Positions 1 through 5,443 of a DNA stretch of 5,443 bases are shown piece after piece. The notes beneath the pieces were generated by a model that saw only the letters and a list, made by a program, of their open reading frames with translations, was not told the DNA's origin and did no database searches. Made by a program: the position numbers and the translations under genes. Positions within the stretch are counted from its first letter, which is position 1, and each line of letters opens with the position of its first letter. The stretch comes from Lachnospiraceae bacterium UBA4317 (GTDB lineage: Bacteria > Bacillota_A > Clostridia > Lachnospirales > Lachnospiraceae), in contig DGUF01000277.1 of assembly GCA_002394525.1 (NCBI GenBank), positions 1 through 5,443 of the forward strand, given 5' to 3'.

Positions 1-74
1 TAGTGCATCTGTGCGAAGAGGAGCATTGGCCAAAGGATGTGTGCATGCCCGGCTCGTCCTTTATCTGCCGCCTC

Positions 75-1058
75 TTATCTTCCGCTCTCCTTGATGTAAG
101 CCTGCACTTCCTCCACTGTCGGCATGACGCAAAGGGCGCCCTTCCTGGTAGTGACCAGGGAAGCGGCTGCGTTGGCGAAGGTCAGAAGCTCGTGGAGCTT
201 CGCCTCGTCCAGACCGTCGAGGCCGTATTTGAGTACGTGGTGAAGGGCGCTTGCGCAGAAGGTATCGCCGGCACCGGTGGTCTCAATGGTCTTGGGGTTC
301 AGGAAGCCGGGCTCGAATACCTCCAGGCCCTTGTAGAAGGCCTTGGATCCGTCGGGGCCGTAGGTCGCGAAGACAAGCGGGATCTCATACTCTTCGATGA
401 TCTTGTGAACGCCCTTGTCGAGGTCTTCCTCGCCGGTCATGAAGGTGATCTCATTGTCGGAGATCTTGAGCACGTCGCACCGGGCAAGCCCCCAGGCGAT
501 CTTCTCCTTGGCCTTTTCCTCACTGGACCAGAGAGGGGGCCTGAGATTGGGGTCGAAGGACATGATGCAGCCGGCCTTTTTGGCGATCTTGACAGCCTTT
601 TTGGTGGCCTTTTCGACATCTTCGTCCGTCATGGACAGGGTGCCGATGTGGAAGATCCTGGCGCCCTCGATCAGGTCAGCGTGCTTCTCGACCTCGTCCT
701 TTGTCAGCTTGATGTCAGCGCCGGGTTTGCGGTAGAAGGAGAAGTCGCGGTCGCCGTTGGGAAGCTTCTCGACGAAGGCCAGGGTGGTGTGAACCTCCTC
801 GTCCATCTCCAGACCGGCCATGTCGATCCCTTCTCCCGCCGCTCGCTCTTTGAGCATACGGCCGAACATGTCATTGCCGACCTTACCGATAAACGCGGTC
901 TTCCGTCCGGCTTTGGTCAGCATGGCCAGGACATTGCAGGGCGCTCCGCCTGGATTGGCCTCAAAGAGGTTGTTTCCCTGCTCGCTGACTCCGTTCTGCG
1001 TGAAGTCGATCAGCAGCTCGCCCAGTGCCGTCACGTCATACTTCTTTTCGAATCCCAT
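75..1058 (-). CDS. PfkB-family carbohydrate kinase, probable fructokinase
   Basis: This is a cytoplasmic ribokinase-fold sugar kinase that probably phosphorylates fructose with ATP to fructose 6-phosphate, feeding glycolysis. The 327-residue product has the family's usual length. It opens with a clostridial fructokinase-like N-terminus (ALGELLIDF, residues 11-19). The first PfkB signature region is at residues 35-51 (NPGGAPCN). FDPNLR lies at 168-173, and the second signature TTGAGDTF at 260-267 holds the expected catalytic base Asp265 and the anion-hole glycines. The residue before TTGAGD is Glu259 where many PfkB kinases have Asp. The start at 1058 is preferred over an in-frame ATG at 1103 because AAAGGCGG sits 5 bases upstream and homology begins here. 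It lies 124 bases after the PFL-like gene with its own candidate promoter. Substrate specificity for fructose is inferred from overall resemblance; another hexose or ketose is possible. Confidence 0.9.
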   Translation of the reverse strand: MGFEKKYDVTALGELLIDFTQNGVSEQGNNLFEANPGGAPCNVLAMLTKAGRKTAFIGKVGNDMFGRMLKERAAGEGIDMAGLEMDEEVHTTLAFVEKLPNGDRDFSFYRKPGADIKLTKDEVEKHADLIEGARIFHIGTLSMTDEDVEKATKKAVKIAKKAGCIMSFDPNLRPPLWSSEEKAKEKIAWGLARCDVLKISDNEITFMTGEEDLDKGVHKIIEEYEIPLVFATYGPDGSKAFYKGLEVFEPGFLNPKTIETTGAGDTFCASALHHVLKYGLDGLDEAKLHELLTFANAAASLVTTRKGALCVMPTVEEVQAYIKESGR

Positions 1059-1063
1059 ATTAA

Positions 1064-1071
1064 CCGCCTTT
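1064..1071 (-). promoter_or_regulatory. Shine-Dalgarno site of the fructokinase gene
   Basis: The minus strand reads AAAGGCGG, ending 5 bases before the ATG at 1058. It decides the start against the longer in-frame ATG at 1103, which would add 15 residues with no family resemblance. Confidence 0.7.
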
Positions 1072-1150
1072 CTGCGCAAATAAGCGCCTGAGTGTGTCCA
1101 CACCCGTCAGTTGCCCGGATCAGGATCTTTCACAACAATACACTAGATAC

Positions 1151-1179
1151 AGTATACAATAAACCGGTCCGACATTGAA
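1151..1179 (-). promoter_or_regulatory. candidate sigma-A-type promoter for the fructokinase gene
   Basis: On the minus strand TTCAAT (1179-1174) is separated by exactly 17 bases from TATACT (1156-1151). The -10 box matches the consensus at five of six positions, the -35 box at only three. It lies just after the PFL-like stop codon in an AT-richer patch, and would give an untranslated leader of roughly 85 bases. The leader contains a short dyad, GTGTG/CACAC at 1092-1103, that might bind a regulator. The match was made by eye, so confidence is limited. Confidence 0.4.
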
Positions 1180-1182
1180 CCA

Positions 1183-2547
1183 TCAGTTCTTGAAACTGTG
1201 GACCGGGGCCGGAATGCGGCCGCGGCGGTTGACGAATTCGTCACAGCCGAACTGATTGACCGGAATGATCGGGGCATATCCCAGCAGTCCGCCGAAATCG
1301 ACCATTTCGCCCACTCCCTTGCCGATGACGGGGATCAGGCGGACGGCCGTGGTCTTCTGGTTGATCATGCCGATGGCCATCTCGTCGGCGATGATGCCGG
1401 CGATGGTGGTCTCCTTTGTGTCGCCGGGGATGGCGATCATATCAAGGCCGACCGAGCAGACACAGGTCATGGCTTCGAGCTTCTCCAGAGTCAGGGCACC
1501 GATCTGGGCGGCATGGATCATGCCGCGGTCCTCACTCACAGGGATGAAGGCGCCGGACAGGCCGCCGACATAGGAAGAGGCCATGACGCCGCCCTTTTTG
1601 ACCTGGTCGTTCAACAGGGCCAGGGCAGCGGTCGTGCCGGGCGCGCCGGCTGACTCGAGGCCCATCTCGCACAGGATATCCGCCACACTGTCGCCGACCG
1701 CGGGCGTGGGGGCCAGGGACAGGTCGATGATTCCGAAGGGGACCCCCAGGCGCCTGGAGGCCTCGCGGGCGACCAGCTGTCCCACGCGGGTGACCTTGAA
1801 GGCGGTCTTTTTGACCGTCTCGCACAATACTTCGAAATCCTCGCCGTGGACCTTTTCCAGGGCCCTCTTGACGACGCCGGGTCCGCTGACGCCGATGTTG
1901 AGGATGCGGTCCGCCTCGGTGACGCCGTGGAAGGCGCCCGCCATAAAGGGATTGTCGTCAGGCGCGTTGCAGAAGACGACCAGTTTGGCGCAGCCGAAGG
2001 AATCCCGGTCCGCCGTGCGCTCGGCCGTCCGCTTGATCACGCTGCCCATGAGGCGGACGGCGTCCATGTCGATGCCGGTCTTGGTCGAGCCGACGTTGAC
2101 GCTGGAGCAGACGACATCGGTCTGGGCCAGGGCATCCGGGATCGACTCGATCAGCATGCGGTCAGCCGCTGTCATGCCCTTGGAGACCAGGGCGGAGTAG
2201 CCGCCCAGGAAATTGACGCCGACCTCCTTGGCCGCCCGGTCCAGGGTCTTGGCGATCGCGACAAAATCGTCGCTGCAGCGGCAGGCGCTGCCGGCTGCGA
2301 TCGCGATCGGTGTGATGGAGATCCGCTTATTGACGATCGGGATCCCGTACTCCCTGGTGATCTCCTCTCCGGTCCGCACCAGGTTGCAGGCGCTTGTCGT
2401 GATCTTGTCGTAGATCTTTGTCCGCAGGCGGGCCAGATCGGAATCGGCGCAGTCCAGGAGGCTGATCCCCATGGTGATCGTGCGCACATCCAGATTTTCG
2501 CGTTCTATCATGGCATTGGTTTCAGCCACTTCAGAAAAATTAATCAT
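1183..2547 (-). CDS. PFL-like family protein (UPF0210, DUF711)
   Basis: The 454-residue product matches the full length of the UPF0210 'PFL family' proteins of Firmicutes, from the N-terminal block ENLDVRTIT (residues 17-25) to the family-typical C-terminus [12 protein letters not shown] (443-454). Other conserved blocks are VNKRISITP (72-80), [11 protein letters not shown] (146-156), [11 protein letters not shown] (198-208), [12 protein letters not shown] (276-287), [11 protein letters not shown] (304-314) and IAIPGDT (371-377). It is named for a fold resembling pyruvate formate-lyase. I see no glycyl-radical motif near the C-terminus, so radical lyase activity should not be assumed. It is cysteine-rich, including a C-x-C at 89 and 91. 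No signal peptide or membrane segment is visible, so it is probably cytoplasmic. The gene follows the ACT-domain gene by 120 bases, an arrangement conserved in many Firmicutes. Family assignment is very secure; the biochemical function is unknown to me. Confidence 0.95.
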   Translation of the reverse strand: MINFSEVAETNAMIERENLDVRTITMGISLLDCADSDLARLRTKIYDKITTSACNLVRTGEEITREYGIPIVNKRISITPIAIAAGSACRCSDDFVAIAKTLDRAAKEVGVNFLGGYSALVSKGMTAADRMLIESIPDALAQTDVVCSSVNVGSTKTGIDMDAVRLMGSVIKRTAERTADRDSFGCAKLVVFCNAPDDNPFMAGAFHGVTEADRILNIGVSGPGVVKRALEKVHGEDFEVLCETVKKTAFKVTRVGQLVAREASRRLGVPFGIIDLSLAPTPAVGDSVADILCEMGLESAGAPGTTAALALLNDQVKKGGVMASSYVGGLSGAFIPVSEDRGMIHAAQIGALTLEKLEAMTCVCSVGLDMIAIPGDTKETTIAGIIADEMAIGMINQKTTAVRLIPVIGKGVGEMVDFGGLLGYAPIIPVNQFGCDEFVNRRGRIPAPVHSFKN

Positions 2548-2555
2548 GCTCTCTT

Positions 2556-2563
2556 CTCCCCTT
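2556..2563 (-). promoter_or_regulatory. Shine-Dalgarno site of the PFL-like gene
   Basis: AAGGGGAG on the minus strand ends 8 bases before the ATG at 2547 and supports this start, which also matches the family N-terminus. Confidence 0.7.
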
Positions 2564-2583
2564 TCAGGTCATTTCATGTCCAC

Positions 2584-2607
2584 GGAGGCTGATCCGCCGG
2601 ATCCTCC
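2584..2607 (-). other. compact intercistronic hairpin upstream of the PFL-like gene
   Basis: Read as RNA from the minus strand, GGAGGAUCC pairs with GGAUC..CCUCC: nine base pairs interrupted by a three-base CAG bulge, with a GGC loop. It ends 36 bases before the PFL-like ATG. No U-run follows, so it is not a standard terminator. It hides a GGAGG that could otherwise act as a ribosome-binding sequence. A role in mRNA stability or in setting relative ACT/PFL-like expression is possible but unproven. Confidence 0.5.
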
Positions 2608-2622
2608 TGCACCGGTCCCTGT

Positions 2623-2688
2623 CATCAGGTCCTGTGCTTCAGATCCCGCACATCAGGTCCTTCTGCATCAGATCCTGTGCATCAGGTC
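2623..2688 (-). repeat. degenerate tandem array of about 14-base units at the ACT gene 3' end
   Basis: Five units share the minus-strand core GA(C/T)CTGA(T/A)G. The cores lie at 2688-2680, 2674-2666, 2659-2651, 2645-2637 and 2631-2623, giving spacings of 14, 15, 14 and 14 bases. Cores alternate GACC and GATC, suggesting duplication of a dimer of about 28 bases. The first two copies encode the last six residues of the ACT protein. Its TGA stop (2670-2668) comes from the second copy, read in a different frame. The rest is noncoding. A further partial core, GACCTGA, lies at 2570-2564 next to the PFL-like Shine-Dalgarno. Confidence 0.75.
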
Positions 2689-2943
2689 AAAGATTTCTTC
2701 CTTCTGGCAGCGGATCTGGACGCCGATCTTTTCCTCGCCGATCCTGGCCAGCTCGTCCGCGATCACGCCAAAGGGCTTCTCCGGCTCCGTCACATCGATG
2801 ATCATCATCATATTAAAATATCCCTGCACGATGGTCTGGGAGATATCCAGGATATTGATCTTGTTTTCCGCAAGATAGGTGCATACTGCCGCAATGATGC
2901 CGATCGTATCTTTTCCGACGACTGTGATAATGGCTCTTTTCAT
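2668..2943 (-). CDS. small ACT-domain protein (UPF0237)
   Basis: This 91-residue protein is a single ACT domain with the expected beta-alpha-beta-beta-alpha-beta layout. Strand 1 with the ligand-loop segment VVGKDTIGIIA covers residues 8-18, and helix 1 runs to about 28. Strand 2 is INILDISQT (29-37), strand 3 is FNMMMIIDV (43-51), helix 2 is about 58-69 and the final strand is GVQIRCQ (74-80). It ends in IFDLMHRI, typical of the family. ACT domains usually bind amino acids or other small ligands and dimerise; UPF0237 members are often annotated as GcvR-like but have no demonstrated target here. The start at 2943 is chosen over an ATG at 2991 because GGAGG lies 6 bases upstream and family homology begins at MKRAIITVVGKD. 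It immediately precedes the PFL-like gene, so it is probably its regulatory or sensory partner (inference). Confidence 0.92.
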   Translation of the reverse strand: MKRAIITVVGKDTIGIIAAVCTYLAENKINILDISQTIVQGYFNMMMIIDVTEPEKPFGVIADELARIGEEKIGVQIRCQKEEIFDLMHRI

Positions 2944-2949
2944 TTTTTT

Positions 2950-2954
2950 CCTCC
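2950..2954 (-). promoter_or_regulatory. Shine-Dalgarno site of the ACT-domain gene
   Basis: A GGAGG core sits 6 bases before the ATG at 2943. It rules out the upstream in-frame ATG at 2991, which would place the site inside the coding region. Confidence 0.8.
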
Positions 2955-3032
2955 ATATTGTAAGAACAGGTTGAATACAGGTCGAAATCATTGACTTTCC
3001 CTGTGCTGATATGCCTGTGGCAGGCCTGTCTG

Positions 3033-3830
3033 TTAAAATTCCACGAGGGCGGAAGGGGAGGACCTGCGGGCCACCTTGATGGGCAGGTCCTCGGGGCGGT
3101 AGCCCGTGTCCGAAAACATGATCTCCACGCGGACCGTCTCAAAGGCCAGCTCCGGGATATTGTTCTCCTTGCTCAGGTGTCCCAGAAAGATCCCTTTCAT
3201 ATGATCGTTGAGGACCCGGCTCAGGAGCTGGCCGCTGCTGGCATTGGACAGGTGGCCGTGGTCGCCGAGGATCCGCTGCTTGAGCCTGTAGGGGTAGGAT
3301 CCTACCTGGAGCATGTTGACGTCGTGATTGGATTCGATCAGGAGGACGTCCGATCCCTTCAGGCAGTCCAGGGTATAGTCGGTATAGCAGCCCAGGTCCG
3401 TGCAGACGCAGGCCTTCTTGTCCCCCTCGTAGATCCGGTAGCCGACCGGCTCGGCGGCGTCGTGGGAGATCCGCATGGGGTCGACCCTGAGGTCCCCGAC
3501 CGTGACAGGCTCATCCGCCCGGACACAGACGAAGCGGGCCGGGTCGATCCCGCTGCATTTGGGATTGTGCAGGACTGCGTCGATCGTCCCCCGGGTCGCG
3601 TAGATGGGCATTTCCGACTTCTTCGCGATCACGGGCAGGCCCATGATGTGGTCCGAATGCTCATGGGTCAGGAAAATGCCGTCGATATCCTCCATATCCA
3701 GGTCGATGTCCCGCAGGGCTTCGACCGTCCTTTTCCGGCTGATTCCCACGTCCATGAGCAGGTGGGTCCTGTCCGAACCCACGTAGATACAATTGCCGCT
3801 GCTTCCGCTGGCAATACTTTCAAATCGCAT
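3033..3830 (-). CDS. metallo-beta-lactamase-fold hydrolase, YycJ/WalJ-like
   Basis: The 265-residue protein is a complete MBL-fold hydrolase. It begins with the YycJ-type segment SIASGSSGNCIYVGS (residues 5-19). The main metal motif HEHSDH is at 56-61, and further likely ligands are His123 (SHD), Asp145 (CTDLG) and His218 (LGHLS). ESNHD at 166-170 and GDHGHLSN at 189-196 are also typical of the subfamily. It should be a cytoplasmic enzyme with two metal ions. Bacillus homologues lie in the walRK (yycFG) operon and have been linked to DNA exonuclease or repair activity; that role is not shown here. In this window it follows coaE and polA with no two-component system alongside. The start matches the family N-terminus, but the nearest purine-rich site (AGGAAAGAGAG, 3855-3845) is 14 bases away, so translation initiation may be weak or leader-dependent. 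Confidence 0.92.
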   Translation of the reverse strand: MRFESIASGSSGNCIYVGSDRTHLLMDVGISRKRTVEALRDIDLDMEDIDGIFLTHEHSDHIMGLPVIAKKSEMPIYATRGTIDAVLHNPKCSGIDPARFVCVRADEPVTVGDLRVDPMRISHDAAEPVGYRIYEGDKKACVCTDLGCYTDYTLDCLKGSDVLLIESNHDVNMLQVGSYPYRLKQRILGDHGHLSNASSGQLLSRVLNDHMKGIFLGHLSKENNIPELAFETVRVEIMFSDTGYRPEDLPIKVARRSSPSALVEF

Positions 3831-3947
3831 ATTTTTACTGTATTCTCTCTTTCCTGATTATGCCGTTCATCAGCGCTCCGGAAGTATTTTCCCTGAAGCT
3901 GTAACGGTAAATGTGCGCAGGATGTTTATTCTGCTCTCCTGAGCGGT

Positions 3948-3990
3948 CCCGGCTGTAAAGGGGGATCCGATGCATCTGTCCTTTACCGGG
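3948..3990 (-). other. stem-loop directly after the coaE stop codon
   Basis: Immediately after the coaE TGA, minus-strand CCCGGTAAAGG (3990-3980) can pair with CCTTTACAGCCGGG (3961-3948). This gives eleven base pairs with a three-base CAG bulge and an 18-base loop that itself contains the palindrome GATGCATC. No T-run follows the stem on the minus strand, so it is a poor intrinsic terminator. It may be a 3'-end protecting or processing structure. It occupies part of a 160-base gap before the MBL gene. The rest of that gap holds only a weak promoter-like pair, TTTACC-17-AATACT, which I do not call. Confidence 0.5.
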
Positions 3991-4623
3991 TCAGTTCTTT
4001 TTCAAAAAACCATAGGCCGCGAGAGCCCGGTCCACCTGTCTGCAGGAGTCATCGAGCTGGCCGCTGTTGTCGATCACGACGTCCGCGTTGGCCCGGAAGA
4101 CCTCCTCGGTGAGCTGGCTCCTGAGGATATTGTCGATCTTTTCATCGCTGTAGCCGCGGGAGGCCTTAAGCCGTCTGCGTCTCTCCTGCTCATTGCAGAA
4201 AATATACCACAGGACGTCGACCTCTTCCTTGTATCCGCCCTCAATCAAAAGGGCCGCCTCCACGACGAAGAAATCGAAGTTGCCGGCCTCACTCTCCCGC
4301 CGGTATTCGTCCATGATCCAGGTCTTGACGGCCGGATGGACCAGGGCATTGACCTTTTCCAGAAGTTCGGGCTGGGAAAAGATCCTGCGGGCCATCTCAG
4401 GATTGTTGATCCTGCCGTCCTCCAGGGTCAGAGGCGCGGCTGCCCCGGCCGGATACCGGTCCAGGAGGCGGATCAGGTCCTCATAGATGGATCCTCCGGG
4501 GGCCTCCAGGGCCCTGGCCGCCTCGTCCGCCAGGACGATCCTGCAGCTGTAATTGTCTTCCATATAGCGGAGGATCTCCGATTTGCCGGAGCCGACTCCG
4601 CCCGTTACACCGATCAGTTTCAT
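3991..4623 (-). CDS. coaE: dephospho-CoA kinase
   Basis: CoaE phosphorylates the 3'-hydroxyl of the ribose in dephospho-CoA with ATP, the last step of coenzyme A synthesis, in the cytoplasm. The 210-residue product has the normal length. The P-loop GGVGSGKS is at residues 8-15. The LADEAAR segment (31-37) corresponds to the usual DADxxAR substrate-binding motif, with the first Asp replaced by Leu. Also present are VNALVHPAV (91-99), the EAALLIE segment (122-128) in place of the common PLLFE, an arginine-rich lid around 148-156 and the family-typical DVVIDNSG (181-188). AAGGAG lies 5 bases before the ATG at 4623, supporting the start. It follows polA by 164 bases, a common neighbour in clostridia. 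I see nothing broken. Confidence 0.95.
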   Translation of the reverse strand: MKLIGVTGGVGSGKSEILRYMEDNYSCRIVLADEAARALEAPGGSIYEDLIRLLDRYPAGAAAPLTLEDGRINNPEMARRIFSQPELLEKVNALVHPAVKTWIMDEYRRESEAGNFDFFVVEAALLIEGGYKEEVDVLWYIFCNEQERRRRLKASRGYSDEKIDNILRSQLTEEVFRANADVVIDNSGQLDDSCRQVDRALAAYGFLKKN

Positions 4624-4628
4624 GATGT

Positions 4629-4634
4629 CTCCTT
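4629..4634 (-). promoter_or_regulatory. coaE: Shine-Dalgarno site of coaE
   Basis: Minus-strand AAGGAG ends 5 bases before the ATG at 4623. It lies just outside the inverted repeat that fills most of the polA-coaE gap, only 4 bases from its arm. Confidence 0.75.
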
Positions 4635-4638
4635 GTTG

Positions 4639-4783
4639 GTCAGCTTATAGCTATTAGCTTTTAGCTATTAGCTTTTTGCTTTTGGCCATTAACTTATATT
4701 TCTATACTCTTATGGCAGTTCAGAAAAATCGGCAGTTCCTGAGCTGACAGCTAATGGCTAACAGCTAATGGCTAACAGCTAAC
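4639..4783. repeat. inverted repeat built from 7-base TTAGCT units, polA-coaE gap
   Basis: The left arm (4639-4673) and the right arm (4749-4783) are each five 7-base units. In the left arm, read on the plus strand, they are GTCAGCT, TATAGCT, ATTAGCT, TTTAGCT and ATTAGCT. The right arm, read on the minus strand, gives GTTAGCT, GTTAGCC, ATTAGCT, GTTAGCC and ATTAGCT. The arms agree at 29 of 35 positions, so the transcript could form a long imperfect stem around a 75-base AT-richer centre. The centre holds a direct repeat GGCAGTTC (4714-4721, 4731-4738) and a small nested dyad (4716-4723 with 4739-4746). The element begins 4 bases after the polA stop and ends 4 bases before the coaE Shine-Dalgarno. 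I see no clear target-site duplication or U-run. It could be a mobile-element-like repeat, an mRNA-stabilising stem or a termination structure. Confidence 0.8.
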
Positions 4784-4787
4784 GACT

Positions 4788-5443
4788 CTACTTCGCCATA
4801 TACCAGTCGCTGCCGTTGTGGATGTCTGTCTCCAGGCGGACAGCCAAGTCGGCCGCCTCCTCCATCTCCTCCTTGAGGATCCTGAGGACCTGGTCCTCCT
4901 CTCCGGGGGCGGTCTCGATCAGGAGCTCGTCGTGGATCTGCAGGATGAGCTGGGAGCGGAGCTGTTCGCGGGCGATGCGCTCCCAGACGCGGATCATGGC
5001 GATCTTCATGATGTCCGCCGCCGATCCCTGGATGGGGGAGTTCATGGCGACGCGCTCTCCGAAGGACCTCTGCATGAAGTTGCTGGAGGTCAGCTCCGGG
5101 ACCGGGCGTCTGCGGCCGTACATGGTCTTCGCATAGCCGTTTTTCTTTGCGGAGGCCACGAGGTCGTCCAGAAAGACCTTGATCCCGGGATAGGTCTTGA
5201 AATAGGCCTTGATATATTCGGCCGCCTCCTGGCGGGAGATCGAGAGTCCCTGGGAGAGGCCGAAGGAGCTGATGCCGTAGACAATGCCGAAATTGACGGC
5301 CTTGGCGTTGCGGCGCTGCAGGGGGGTCACCTCCTCAAAGGGGGTGTGGAAGACCCTGGAGGCCGTGATGCGGTGGATATCCTCGTTCTGGTTATAGGCC
5401 TCGATGAGGCCGGGATCTCCGGACATGTGGGCCAGGATCCTGA
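4788..5443 (-). CDS. polA: DNA polymerase I, C-terminal part (5' end outside window)
   Basis: This is the C-terminal 217 residues or so of a family A DNA polymerase, which fills gaps in DNA repair and Okazaki-fragment processing. The visible part opens at RILAHMSGD, the end of motif A, whose catalytic Asp lies just outside the window. Motif B (O-helix) RRNAKAVNFGIVYG (about 5315-5274) contains the Arg, Lys, Phe and Tyr expected for nucleotide binding. Motif C is QIHDEL, with the metal-binding Asp and Glu near 4934-4926. It ends in the typical GSDWYMAK with a TAG stop. The Phe in NFG is the residue usual in Pol I enzymes that discriminate against dideoxynucleotides. The ATG at 5426 is an internal Met, not a start. 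Whether the exonuclease domains are intact cannot be judged here. Confidence 0.97.
   Translation of the reverse strand, partial: RILAHMSGDPGLIEAYNQNEDIHRITASRVFHTPFEEVTPLQRRNAKAVNFGIVYGISSFGLSQGLSISRQEAAEYIKAYFKTYPGIKVFLDDLVASAKKNGYAKTMYGRRRPVPELTSSNFMQRSFGERVAMNSPIQGSAADIMKIAMIRVWERIAREQLRSQLILQIHDELLIETAPGEEDQVLRILKEEMEEAADLAVRLETDIHNGSDWYMAK

Noticed and set aside
1..74. Possible terminator after the fructokinase gene (AAAGGA/TCCTTT at 32-37 and 57-62) and a possible short gene start on the minus strand near 45
   Set aside because: The stem has only six base pairs with a 19-base loop and no T-run, and the short frame has no recognisable protein or good ribosome-binding site before the window ends.
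3..1091. A 362-residue open frame on the plus strand opposite the fructokinase gene, and similar long plus-strand frames at 1846-2592 and 2991-3857
   Set aside because: They lie antisense to genes with clear family motifs, have low-complexity GC-driven composition and no recognisable domain. They are by-products of GC-rich codon usage.
1183..1260. Glycyl-radical motif at the C-terminus of the PFL-like protein
   Set aside because: The C-terminus is [12 protein letters not shown] and lacks the RVxG-type signature of activated glycyl-radical enzymes. The name refers to fold only.
2944..3032. Promoter-like TCGACC-17-TACAAT and a small GCCTG/CAGGC hairpin between the MBL and ACT genes
   Set aside because: The -10-like box would put the transcript start almost on the Shine-Dalgarno site, and the hairpin has five base pairs and no T-run. 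Both could be chance.
4674..4748. A coaE promoter in the AT-rich centre of the inverted repeat
   Set aside because: TATA-like stretches exist, but no -35 box at a proper spacing matched well, so I did not call one.
4639..4783. CRISPR array or complete insertion element in the polA-coaE gap
   Set aside because: Units are 7 bases with no spacers, there is no transposase frame, and no target-site duplication is evident. It is better described as an inverted repeat of heptads.

Overview
The window is ordinary chromosomal sequence from a Gram-positive anaerobe, most likely a GC-rich member of the Clostridia in or near the Lachnospiraceae. This rests on protein resemblance: a clostridial-type fructokinase, an ACT (UPF0237) plus PFL-like (UPF0210) pair, and a YycJ-type metallo-hydrolase beside polA and coaE. 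It also rests on purine-rich Shine-Dalgarno sites before most starts. The assignment is an inference; no rRNA or other marker gene is present.

All six genes lie on the minus strand, so transcription runs from high to low coordinates: polA (3' part only, 4788-5443), coaE (3991-4623), a metallo-beta-lactamase-fold hydrolase (3033-3830), a small ACT-domain protein (2668-2943), a PFL-like UPF0210 protein (1183-2547) and a PfkB-family fructokinase (75-1058). No genes on the plus strand are convincing. The proteins look intact, with family-typical ends and motifs. The only partial gene is polA, cut by the window edge.

Gene functions fall into three groups. polA, coaE and the YycJ-like hydrolase form a housekeeping block (DNA replication and repair, last step of CoA synthesis, and a nuclease-like hydrolase). 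The ACT and PFL-like proteins form a widely conserved pair whose biochemical role I do not know. The ACT protein is probably a ligand-sensing or regulatory partner. The fructokinase follows after 124 bases that hold a plausible promoter of its own, so it is probably a separate unit.

The least ordinary sequence lies between genes. The polA-coaE gap holds a 145-base inverted repeat whose two arms are each built from five 7-base TTAGCT-type units. The end of the ACT gene is embedded in a tandem array of about 14-base units that supplies its stop codon and runs on into the gap. Compact hairpins lie before the PFL-like gene and directly after the coaE stop. I found no CRISPR array, insertion sequence, RNA gene or clear intrinsic terminator, and nothing I would call a new multi-gene system. 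The ACT/PFL-like pair is the best candidate for unexplained biology.
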